NCBI RefSeq assembly: GCF_017916325.1
Contig: NC_090168.1
Location: 567,692 to 631,691, forward strand
Direction of reading: 5' to 3'
Source of the DNA: Leishmania martiniquensis
Lineage: Eukaryota; Euglenozoa; Kinetoplastea; Trypanosomatida; Trypanosomatidae
DNA: 64,000 nucleotides
Both the position numbers and the translations under genes were made by a program. Position 1 is the first letter of the stretch, and the number at the start of each line of letters is the position of its first letter. Positions 1 through 9,319 of this stretch are shown here, piece by piece. The notes under the pieces are model-generated. The model was not told where the DNA came from, did not search any database, and saw only the letters and a list, made by a program, of their open reading frames with translations.

Positions 1-1588
1 ACAGGGCGGCCCCTGGGAGGAGGAGCGGATGGTGTGGGGAGCACAGAAAGTGTCTCTCTCTCTCTGCGTCTGCAGAGCAGGGGCTGTCTAGGTGTTGGAA
101 GAAACCGGTGAATCCGTTGGTTGCGCCTGACTTGCCAAGATGCACAAGGCAGCCCTCGTGGATGAGCGATCGCGTTGAAGTGCGGTAGATGAGTTGTTTT
201 CGAGTCGCTCTGCTTTTCCTTTTGTTTGGCGTTTCGCGTGAGCGGGGACCCACCCAGTGCTCGAGGCTGCGTTGGCATGAGGGTGGTCAGGGTTCATCCA
301 GAGCGTTTCGCTGCCACCTTCCTACAACGCAATGGCACAGTAGAGTCGCTTTGCATTCCGCGCTGGTGTATACCAGTAGTGGCGGCGGGGGGGACCCTTT
401 GGTGAGGCCCAAATCTTACGGGCCGGCAGTACCCTATTGCTGTAAGTCGAGCTGCAGCTGCTTCGATGATCTCCGCAGCCTTTTCGGCGAAATTCCGCTC
501 ACTGATTGGTAGTCGGCGCACCAGACCACGTTATTTGCAGTGGCCTTTTGGGAACATGCGCGCAACCGCGAGAAGGGGATTAAACCTAGCTCCCCGATGC
601 GCCCCTCGCTCCGGCACCTCTCTCGCGCGGACGAATTACGGTGTCGCCGGCATGTCATTCCTATCTGCGAGGAGCTTAAGTTCGTGGTGATCAAGAGAAA
701 AAAGCGTGGCGCACCCCGATAGTCCTATGGAGCTTCGCACAGCGGGTTCACAACAAGGATGGCGTTCAGAGGGTCCTGGGCAGGACCCCGCAGGCCAACT
801 CGTCCGTCTCGGAGCTCCTTTCGTGAAAGCGAGCGCAGACACTGCAATCGCCCGCCAAATACATGATCAAGTTGATACGGTGCAGATCTGCATGGATCCG
901 TGTGATCGCCGCGATCTGGCGAGTCGAACACGCGAGCCTAGCCCATAAACACTGCTCCCATCTTTGTATCTGGCCGGCGTCAAGCTACAGCGTAGAGAAG
1001 CCAATCCTGGGACGTTCTCAGTGTAGCGGCAAGACCGGCGGCCTAATGGGGGTAGTTGGATGCAGGCCTTTCAGTTGATCACGCAGTCCACGCAAAAATC
1101 ACAGGAGCGGATCCGAAACAATGGAAGAGTACTTGTTTTCAGTACAATGTGGTGAGGGGTTCTGCCGCTTCACAGGCTCGTCGATGTCTCTCCTGTTGAG
1201 CCTCGCTGTCGCTGGGGGCTTTGTATGTCGCAGTCACGCTCTTCTGACGGCCGCGCCGGTCGGTCCCACGGGAGAAGGAGTCGGTCGACGCTACCGCCCT
1301 CTCTCTCTCAGTAGCTTAGATGGCGGCATACGATTCGTTTCCGGGCATACTTGTACTACAGCCACTCGTCCCTCATTTGTCCCCCTCTTCCCTCCCATAG
1401 TGTTACTCTGCTTATCCATGCCTATCCTCACTGTCGTGACCCTCCCCCTCCTCACCACCACCCTTCACACACGCACACACCATGCAGGCATGCACCCTCA
1501 TGGCTTTATGAAGAGGCAATTTTCGGTCCTAAGCACGCGTATACGTCCGCCTATAGTCTCTTTCGATCAGCCGAACCGAGGAAAGCCG
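1..1588. other. Gene-poor left flank, no supported gene
   Basis: No reading frame here has a convincing family match. Short frames of 60-110 codons occur on both strands and overlap each other. Around 430-720 both strands give protein-like but short stretches, which could be an old decayed element or coding relic, but no recognisable reverse transcriptase, recombinase or other domain is visible. From about 1370 to 1480 the DNA becomes C/T-rich, typical of the trans-splice region ahead of the next gene. Confidence 0.5.
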
Positions 1589-1975
1589 ATGCCGAAGTTG
1601 AGTTCTCCCCTCTCTCAAGGGTGGCTGAGCGACACAGAGGAGCTCGTTGGCTCGGCGCACAGCATCACCACAACCTATTACTTACCGTCCACCGCGGTGA
1701 CCAGCTTTCCTCACGCAGGATCGTCTTGGACTCCGTCGTCTTTCGGCAGCTCGGCTGCCGCAGCTGACCCCACTCCATACGGAGTAACTGCACAGCAGCT
1801 GGACGCGCTGTCGGCCATGGCCTACCTTGTCGGCTCGCCACTGCAACGGCAACAGCCTGTCGGGAGTGACATGACACATCCTGCCTTGCTTGTAGCGGCG
1901 AAACTGCTGCAGCGCGGCGTCGACCCTGAGCGCATTATTGAATTGATCGAGTGCCGCCACCGAGACGCCTCCTAA
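1589..1975 (+). CDS. Small conserved protein, MOZART1-like C-terminus (tentative)
   Basis: The predicted protein has 128 residues starting MPKLSSPLSQ. An open frame extends upstream to 1121, but that part crosses the pyrimidine-rich tract at 1370-1480, so the ATG at 1589 is preferred; ATGs at 1490 and 1508 are alternatives. The N-terminal half is Ser/Thr/Pro-rich. The last 60 residues look globular and helical: a segment around LDALSAMAYLVGS, then ALLVAAKLLQRGVDPERIIELI. This spacing resembles MOZART1/MZT1, the small protein that binds gamma-tubulin complex proteins at microtubule nucleation sites (its LCEQGINPEAL region aligns with LLQRGVDPERI). The similarity is by eye over about 40 residues, so function is a suggestion only. 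Confidence 0.5.
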   Translation: MPKLSSPLSQGWLSDTEELVGSAHSITTTYYLPSTAVTSFPHAGSSWTPSSFGSSAAAADPTPYGVTAQQLDALSAMAYLVGSPLQRQQPVGSDMTHPALLVAAKLLQRGVDPERIIELIECRHRDAS

Positions 1976-4638
1976 ACTACACGGCGCGCCCACGGAGTGA
2001 ATGAAAGACGGCATGTTGGTGTACAGAGACGCGCACATGGAAGATGTATGCCGATGGCGCCTTTCTTTCTGCTTTCGGCAAGTGGAGGGTGAGGGTCTCT
2101 TGTTCACTGGGTGGCAATACAGGGGAAAGGGTGCAAGGTACTCTGGTCCGGGAAGCCATGGCCAAGATGCGCGTATGTGGCCTCGATTAGATGCGTAACG
2201 AAAAAAAAAATAGGAGCACCCCTCCGATGTCCATGCACATGTGTGTGTGTGTGTGGCGAAAGGGTTGACATTGCAGCAACCTTCAGCGAGGCGTGTGTCC
2301 CTTGTAAGATGCCTCCGATTCGTCTCTCCTCAGACTCACCTCCGACGCCGTCCAGCAAGTCCCCCACGGCTGTATCGCACAGGAGCATTTGCTGCTGGAC
2401 GCACTCGTGGGCTTCTGCCGTCTTCCCACTTTGCCTCTTCAGTTTTGGCACAAGCAGTTCCCCTCCTCTCTGTTCTTTCGCTGATGTGTTTGCCTTTTGT
2501 CGGGGGAGGGGAGGGGGGCTCCTCCTCTCCTTATCCCCACAGGCTCTCCCCCTCCTCGTCCAGCATACGAAAAAGGGAGAGCTCTTCTCACTGCTGATTA
2601 GCGCAGCATGGCGCTTCCTTCTCTGTCACACAAAATGTGCTGACAACTCACGAAAAGAGGCGAAGTGTGTCAGCAAGGCGTCTCCGGCAAGACCATCCCT
2701 GCCAAAGGCAACCTTGGCAGCAACGGCGAGGGCACCTGCGTCGAGCTTGCCAAGTTTGGCGGCAGCGTCGCCGTATGCGGGCGTTGTGAAACTCAGTCTT
2801 TGGGAGTCCTTGATTGGTTCAGAGCGGCGTTCACCGAGTCATGAAGAGCATAGCCTCCGTCGGCGGCGGTGGCCTAGTCAGCTCAGCAAGCGTGGCGCTA
2901 CATGAATACTTTCGTCAAAAGCGCTGACGCAAAGTATGTGGTATCGGCGGACGTGCTGGCCATGGAGCACTGATACGGCATCATTGAGGTGCGCTACAGC
3001 TCCACCTTGCACGTGGCCCAGCTGGTGCTCCCTCTCACGCGTCACCAAGTCTAGGGCGGTACTCAGAGCCGCTTCTCCGTCCTCAGTTCTTGTCAGCAAC
3101 CCAACTAAGGCTGCCTGTGGCGCTGGAGCCGGTCACTGCGGATGTCACGAGCAACGCCGTCCGTCGTGGTTTCGTCTGCAGACGAAGGCAAACGGAGCGG
3201 ACAGCGGCATCGTGGGCGGGGCCACCACGCATATCGTAGAGGAGATGGGGGGTTTTCGCTTCATCTTGTCAGATGCACAGTCGTCAAGGAAACTGTTGTG
3301 TTTCTTTGTAGGCTGGTAAGAAACGGGGTGCGCGGCACGGCCTTATCCATCATTGGCGGCGCCACCTCCAGTTGCATCGTACGGTCATCTCAGCCTCTCC
3401 TACTGCCACTCCCCGCATTCGACCCGATTCGATGTACGCGATGTGTTCCTTCTCTTTTTTTTCTCGCTATCGGCGTTTGAGGCAGTTTCCTCTTGTCTGC
3501 GTGCGTGGGGCATACAGAATGGGGCTCGCGAAGCTTACTCGCACGCGCGTGCTCCCTCTCCCTCCCTCTCTCTCTCGCTCTCTCCCTTTCTTCTGAAGGG
3601 CGATCGAGATGACGACGGCAGGGCGACTGGCCTCACATTGCCCTCCCGCGCCCCTTCCCAGCCATTTATCTTCCCTTTCTCTTCTTCCACTGTCTTCCGC
3701 ATATATTTATTGTTCCGTTTTGCGTCGGGCTTCTTCCTCGTCTTCCGTTGCGCAAGCGTCCATTCGTACATGTTTTACTTTTACCTGCCCGGCATATCCC
3801 CCTCTCTCTGTCACGGGCCTCCCTCACTCATGCGTCGAGACGACTTTTTGCGCCCTCGTTGGTTTTCTTGTTATGCTTACACGATGAGAAGTTCGAGGCG
3901 GGAGGTGGAGAAGTTGTGGTGCGATTATGTGTGTGTGTGTCCGCCTATCTTCGAGTTCCCTCATTACTTTCTTCTCCCTCCTCCATGCATCAAAACCTTT
4001 TCGTAGGATGTGGCGTCTCGGTGTCTCTCTCCCTCTCAGTGAATGGGGGTGGGGAAGGGCTCACCGCAGGGGCGTGGAGTGCATTTCAAGTTTTCTTACT
4101 CCCCACGTATGATGGCAGCAGAGCAGCCTCTCGTCATCCGCATTACTCGCCGCATGCGGGCGTCTCTTCGCTTCTCTCTCCCAAGCTTCCCCTTGATGTT
4201 GGGCGCGCCTCCCTCTCCTACACTTTCCTCTCTTCTATCCCATGTGAAATTTCCTTCACTGTTTCTGAGTGTCCTTCCCCGCTCTCCATTGCTGCGCTGC
4301 GTGGCCCACGCGCATGCCATCCTCGGCTTCACACGTGCAAATCTCATCAACCTGCACCTGAGCCGCCGTCAAATCGTAGACCAGCGGTGCGGCATCCTGC
4401 CTTGCCTGCTCTTTTTTGCAAGCGTATTCACCATTTTGCCACGTGCGCAAGTGAGCGAAGCACCTACCCAGGCCTGTCTGCCCTCTCTCACTCAGCTTCT
4501 TCCTCACATAAGGAGACTGCACTTAAGTAACGAGTAGAGCACTTCTAAATAAGCCACTCACATCTTCTCGCGGACTCAGCAGCTCTCTGCGATTCAACGG
4601 AAAAGAGAGAGGCACCTCTCTTAGGCGTGGCCCTAACC
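1976..4638. other. Long intergenic stretch with microsatellites and a possible coding relic
   Basis: About 2.7 kb without a supported gene. It contains a GT-rich run near 2237-2255, CT-rich tracts near 3545-3590 and 4020-4040, and another GT run near 3927-3943. Between about 2660 and 3320 the + strand shows protein-like stretches in different frames interrupted by stops, for example ADSGIVGGATTHIVEEMGG around 3200, suggesting a decayed gene I cannot identify. The remainder is pyrimidine-rich and looks like untranslated region for the downstream kinase. Confidence 0.5.
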
Positions 4639-6603
4639 ATGGCGCTTCTCTCCTCGAAGGCTGCCCGAAAGTGGGGACGGCGTAGCCTCTACGCCATCGG
4701 GATAATCGGCTTCGGATACGTCGGAGCCGACTACGCCACGGACAGTTCGCTGACGCGCTCTCTGCGCACACTGGTCGCCTTTGGCACAATCGTTTGCACC
4801 TACAAGCTCACTACCCCTCGCACACCCGAGGAGCTGTCTGCCATGCACAGCCGCGTCGCACACATCATACTCGACACCTGTCTCAAAAACGAGGGGCTGT
4901 ACATCAAACTGGGTCAGGGGCTTCATTCGATGAGTCACGTGCTCCCGCGTGAGTTCACAGACACCCTCAAAGTGCTCCTCGACCGGGCGCCGCCTGTGCC
5001 GATCGAGGAGGTTCGGAAGACTATCCGCGCAGAGACCGGCAAGGAAATCGAGGAACTCTTTCTTCGCTTCGACGAAACGCCAGTAGCCTCAGCGTCGATT
5101 GCGCAGGTGCACCAGGCATGGATTCCACCGCCCGCAGACGGCTCCTCAGCCGAGCCGCAGAAAGTTGCCGTGAAGGTGCGCAAGCCGTGTATATCCACGC
5201 AGGCTGCGTGGGATCTGTGCATGTACAGCACAATCATGACTCTGCTCAAGCTCCTCTTTGACTTACCGACGGACTGGTCGAAGAAGACGGTGTGCGACGC
5301 ATTGGAACGCGAGATGGACTTCACTGTGGAGGCCTCCAACGCGAAGCGCTTCCGGCGCGCCTTCCGCGGTAACCCGCGCTTGTACATCCCGCGTGTGCAC
5401 GACGCGTACACCTCAGCGCAGTTGCTCGTGCTGGAGTGGATCGAGGGAACGAAGCTGAGCGATGTCGAGTCTGTACGGGCACAGTACGATGAGAAGCGTG
5501 TTCTGACCACCTTGTTCGACGCCGTCGGCGACATGGTGTTTAAGCATGGCTTCGTCCACGCCGACCCCCACGCTGCTAATGTGCTTGTGCGGCCCATGCC
5601 GCAGGCCGATCCAGCGCCGGCAACCGTCGGCCCTGAGAGCGCCGCTGCGAACACCACCACCACCACGCCGGCGGCGACGGCGGCCCGGCACGCCAAGGCA
5701 GCGCATGACCCGAGCGACTGCCAAGTCGTCCTCATCGACTTTGGCCTCGCCACGCGGGAGCGGGTGCGCTTTCGCTATCAATACGCGCTCCTCTTTGTAA
5801 GCCTTTTCACCCATGACAGGGAGTCACTTCGGCGGGTAGTGCACGACTGGGGCATCGACGATGCTGAGATGTTTGCCTCTATCCAGGCGCAGAAGCCCTT
5901 CGAAGCGATCCAGGCTGGCAGCTACGGTGAGGTCACACGCGACGAGGTGATGGCGATGCAGCAGAGGGCGCACGAGCGGGCAAAAGAGGCCCTGCGCGAC
6001 ATACGACGTCTCCCGAAGGAGCTTATCATGGTGGGCCGCAGCCTCGACATCGTACGCGGCGTCAATCGGCTTTACGGGTCGCCGGTGAACCGCATCAACA
6101 TGTTTGTGCAGAGCGCCGTGGAGTGCCTGGGCCCGATGCGCAACTATGACGCGGTCGATGCGTACCTAAAGCGCATGCAGAAGATGATGGAAAGGCGGGG
6201 CTGCTTGGCCTCTATCGGCATGGACGACTACCAGGAGTACGAAAGCCTGTACGGCGCCTCTGCAGACACCGTCCGAGAGGAACAGGAAGCTGCAGCGGCA
6301 CAGATCGCCGCCGAAGACGCGCAGCTCGGGTATCAGCACCCCTGGCCGGGGCCGGCATCGGGGGTGCACGCGTGGCTCGACGCCGTGTATCGGGCCCTGA
6401 TGCTGCACGGCCTTTTGTTTGTGCTTAACGCGGTCCACATGCTCACCTGCACATACAACTCGCTGATCGCGTCGTTGCTGCCATCCGCGGCGCAGAAGAA
6501 GCTCCGCATCGCAAGCCTGGAAGACCGACCCGATTGTCTATTCGGGCGAGGGGAGTGGAGGGAGGAGGAAGAGGCGGCAGAGGCCGTCTTGGCAGCTGGC
6601 TGA
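4639..6603 (+). CDS. ABC1/ADCK (COQ8-like) atypical kinase, intact copy
   Basis: A 654-residue protein of the ABC1/UbiB/ADCK family of atypical kinases, which usually act in mitochondria or plastids in quinone and lipid metabolism. Visible motifs in order: KxGQ (K90-LG-Q93), the alanine-rich nucleotide loop ASIAQVH near 150-157, the VAIK-type lysine in VAVKV (K179), the catalytic HADPHAAN (307-314) and DFG (367-369). A low-complexity Thr/Ala insert lies between the last two. A hydrophobic stretch near 580-610 may be a membrane anchor. The first ATG in frame is at 4639; the frame also opens at a GTG at 4627. Its last 473 codons are the start of the 9.3-kb tandem unit, so this is the only copy in the window with the N-terminal kinase motifs. 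ADCK1/5-type is possible, but the subfamily is not resolved. Confidence 0.88.
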   Translation: MALLSSKAARKWGRRSLYAIGIIGFGYVGADYATDSSLTRSLRTLVAFGTIVCTYKLTTPRTPEELSAMHSRVAHIILDTCLKNEGLYIKLGQGLHSMSHVLPREFTDTLKVLLDRAPPVPIEEVRKTIRAETGKEIEELFLRFDETPVASASIAQVHQAWIPPPADGSSAEPQKVAVKVRKPCISTQAAWDLCMYSTIMTLLKLLFDLPTDWSKKTVCDALEREMDFTVEASNAKRFRRAFRGNPRLYIPRVHDAYTSAQLLVLEWIEGTKLSDVESVRAQYDEKRVLTTLFDAVGDMVFKHGFVHADPHAANVLVRPMPQADPAPATVGPESAAANTTTTTPAATAARHAKAAHDPSDCQVVLIDFGLATRERVRFRYQYALLFVSLFTHDRESLRRVVHDWGIDDAEMFASIQAQKPFEAIQAGSYGEVTRDEVMAMQQRAHERAKEALRDIRRLPKELIMVGRSLDIVRGVNRLYGSPVNRINMFVQSAVECLGPMRNYDAVDAYLKRMQKMMERRGCLASIGMDDYQEYESLYGASADTVREEQEAAAAQIAAEDAQLGYQHPWPGPASGVHAWLDAVYRALMLHGLLFVLNAVHMLTCTYNSLIASLLPSAAQKKLRIASLEDRPDCLFGRGEWREEEEAAEAVLAAG

Positions 6604-7499
6604 AGCGCACGCACAGCAAAATCGATCGAAGGTGAAGGGGGAGGGAGAGAGGCAAGGGCGCCGATGCAGCGGCCGGGTGCACATCTCTACTTGCTCCCCG
6701 CCCCCAATGGCCTCCTCCGTATCCTCTTCTTGCGTTTTTCTACGCTGCGCTCTGCAGATGGCACAGCGGTTGTACGCACGCGCCAGCACCCCTACTGCTC
6801 GCTCGCCTTGAGGTGCGCTGTTTTCTGCCCGTGGCGGATGCCCCTGCCTTGCCTCGTTCCCCTCTCTCCGCGCCCTGCAACTTTGCGCCTTTCGGCTTAG
6901 CCGGCGTGCGCACCACACGCGTTTGGTCGAGAGCCACACACAGAGTAGTTTTCCAGCCGAGAGATGCAGACAGGCGCGGCAGCTCGTCCCTCTCCGCCTC
7001 TTCTTGCCCTTGCTCATGGGATCCAATCGCCCCCCTCCCCTCGCTGCAGCGCTCTCAACTGCTCAGCCTCCAGCCGTCCAGAGCGCTTGCCGCTCGAGCA
7101 AGGCACAATGCAGCGGCGCACATGCTCGTGTGCAGCTGGGCACCACATGCCAAGCACCCACTTAGCTGTCTGCGAGCGCGCTCGCTCTCGCACGTGCTCT
7201 CTCTCCTCTCTCCTCCCTCCCCCTCTCATTGTGTTCCATGCGTGGTCGGCTCACCACCTTCGCGCGCACACACAAAGGTGCAAGAGCCATGTGCAGGTGC
7301 TCGTCCTGCTACCTCTCTGGCCGTTATAACCTCCTGGTGCGTGCCCCTGCCTATCCTGTTTTTGCCTCCTTCCGCCAGCGCATAGTCCCGCGCAAGCAAC
7401 GCCGCACAGCAGCACCATCGGGCCTTCTCTCCGTAGCTCTTCTCCCCCGCTGCCCCCGTGCGCTATTTCTTCCCCGAGGCTGGAGTGGTCGCTGCGCGC
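6604..7499. other. ABC1K-CWC15 intergenic region
   Basis: About 0.9 kb that is C/T-rich, with CT repeats near 7196-7225 and a pyrimidine tract followed by AG near 7440-7480, likely the trans-splice acceptor for CWC15. Short frames on both strands overlap and are not supported. Equivalent stretches follow the kinase part in every unit (15935-16827, 25262-26156, 34593-35486, 43919-44811) and differ mainly in homopolymer and CT-repeat length. Confidence 0.6.
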
Positions 7500-8105
7500 A
7501 TGTCTGGCATCATTCACAAAGAGAGCCTGCCTGCGCAGAGCCTCATCAAGCGGCGCCGCGTCGACACCCAAGCGACGACAGGGTCCTGCAGCGAAGACAG
7601 GCGCGGAGACGACGATGAGAAGCGCGTCGACAATGTGGCGAAGGGTGAGGCGGGCGAGAACGGTGCCACATGCTTGGCCGGGGCCCCGTCTGGGCCATGC
7701 AGCTCCTTCGCGCAGACTGAGAACGCGAGCAGCAGCAGTGATGATGATGACGATCAAATCGAGCTGGAAAGCGCAGGCCTGGCGGAACTGCGTGCGCCGC
7801 GCAGTCGTCGTCAGCAGGAGCAGCCGAGGGCCGGCGGATCTGCCTCATCCTCCTCCGCTCAGTCGTCGGCGAATGTGCCAGCTGGCCCCGACACCACGCC
7901 TCCTCCCTCTGCTTTGAAGGCACACCTTCCGGCGCCCCACACAAACAGTTACGACCACGACGTGTTATTTCGGAACGTGCTGTGGCGCAGTCCTTCCAAA
8001 GCGGGTACTGCAGAGGAGAAGCGGAAGCAAAAGTGGGCCGCAGTGCTGAACCGCACTCAGGACTCGGTGGCCTTTCGGGACTTCATGAAGAGGCACTTCA
8101 AATGA
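7500..8105 (+). CDS. CWC15: CWC15-like spliceosome (PRP19-associated) protein, unit 1
   Basis: A 201-residue protein that matches the outline of Cwc15/Cwf15, a component of the PRP19-related part of the activated spliceosome. Near the N-terminus KESLPAQSLIKRRRVDTQ corresponds to the family's RDLPSHTKIKYRQTTQ segment. An acidic run (SSSSDDDDDQ) at about 80-89 is followed by a leucine/arginine-rich helix, as in the family. The C-terminus has the signature pattern SYDHDVLFRN followed by FRDFMKRHFK, matching the WDDDVVFKN and KKFMEKYIK ends of Cwc15. The middle is Ser/Ala/Pro-rich and probably disordered. Start at 7500 follows a pyrimidine tract and gives the conserved N-terminus. In trypanosomatids such a protein would serve trans-splicing and the rare cis-splicing. 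Intact in units 1, 3 and 5. Confidence 0.82.
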   Translation: MSGIIHKESLPAQSLIKRRRVDTQATTGSCSEDRRGDDDEKRVDNVAKGEAGENGATCLAGAPSGPCSSFAQTENASSSSDDDDDQIELESAGLAELRAPRSRRQQEQPRAGGSASSSSAQSSANVPAGPDTTPPPSALKAHLPAPHTNSYDHDVLFRNVLWRSPSKAGTAEEKRKQKWAAVLNRTQDSVAFRDFMKRHFK

Positions 8106-9319
8106 GCGCCGCACGCCGGCGTCCCTTTCGGAGAAGCCAAGCCGTCTTCGTGCCGGCCTACCACTCCACCCGACTGTCCCTGGAGACGGGGAGGGCGCTC
8201 TCTCTTCTCTCCCCGCCACCTGCTCCCTTCTCCCCCTCGGCACAACGTGCAGTTGCTGATAGCATCGGCGTTGTGCTGTACTCGTCGTGTGCCCTGATCA
8301 ACGTCGTCTTCGTGCGACGGTGTGTCATCGATGCTCGCGAGTGGCGCCAACGCCGTACCCCTCCTGTGGGTGTGGAGGCGAGTAGCAGCAGAAACCAAAA
8401 ACAGAGAGGGAAACCGCATCATTGACAAGCAGAGGGCGACGCCCTCCTCCTCGTCTGCGCAACGAAAGGGCCGCGCAACTGCCGCGAACGCGGTGCTGCT
8501 CCCTCTCCCGGCTTTCTCCGCCCCCCTCCACCTGTCCTCCGTCGTCTTGCCTTCTGCCGTAGCCTCCGCTTCCCCTGCCGGCATCGCGCTGCGCGCGAAG
8601 CAGTGGTGCTGAAGCCGGAACTGACGCGAAGGCCATGCGACCAGCGGAGACCGAGAGAGAAATAGGCGCGGTTGTCGGTGCTCCCGACTCTCCCCCCACT
8701 CCTGCTCATGCCGCTCTGCACGGCCCGCACAACGGCGGGGGATGGTATACCGCGGCGCATCCGCGCACCTGTGACGGCGCTGCTGGCGCGCCACGTGAGC
8801 GCCTCTCACACCCGCTTGCCTTCAGCCACTGTGAATTCCTGCGCGAGGGGAAAGCGGGCAGGCCTGCCATTGCGCCGGCATGGCGGCGCCACCGCCTGGT
8901 CTTTGTCGCTGGAGCATCCGGCACGGCGCACCGCGCCCGCGCAAGGCGTGCGGTGCTCAGAAGAGAGCCGGAACGGTAGCCGAGGGAAGGCGGGAGGAGG
9001 CGCGCAGCACGTGCCCGAGGAAGGGGGCAGGGAGGCTGAGCTGTGCCTGTCGGCGCACAGCTGTGCAGGTGGGGACGGTGGCCGAAGGAGACACTGAATG
9101 GGACGACCGAAAAAGAGAAACGGAATGGGAAGACAAGATTATGCGTTTATGGCGCCCGTCGGCTGTCTTTGTCGAAGCACGGCGCCCAGGCAAGCGGCTG
9201 CCACCGACGGCCCACTCATGCCAGTTATGCTCACCTGAACGCTGCAAGCACAAAAGGCTTCTTTGGCTCTCCTTCTCGTCTCTCAAGTCACATGCGCCAG
9301 ACACACACAGCGGAACAGC
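8106..9319. other. CWC15-glycosyltransferase intergenic region
   Basis: About 1.2 kb with no supported gene. Many frames of 60-250 codons are open on both strands, but they overlap each other, change with single-base indels between units and match no family. One single-base difference (ctgccgta in units 1-2, ctgctgta in units 3-5, near 8554 in unit 1) groups the units the same way as the N-terminal block of the glycosyltransferase. Equivalents lie at 17433-18648, 26763-27979, 36092-37305 and 45418-46630. Confidence 0.6.

Noticed and set aside
430..720. A retroelement fragment in the left flank
   Set aside because: Protein-like stretches on both strands, but no recognisable reverse transcriptase, endonuclease or recombinase motif and no terminal repeats.
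4935..5753. A 272-codon - strand frame inside the ABC1 kinase
   Set aside because: Shadow of a GC-rich coding sequence; the + frame has all kinase motifs.
8057..8809. A 250-codon frame on the - strand between CWC15 and the glycosyltransferase
   Set aside because: It overlaps CWC15's end, changes frame between units through small indels, has low-complexity composition and matches nothing.
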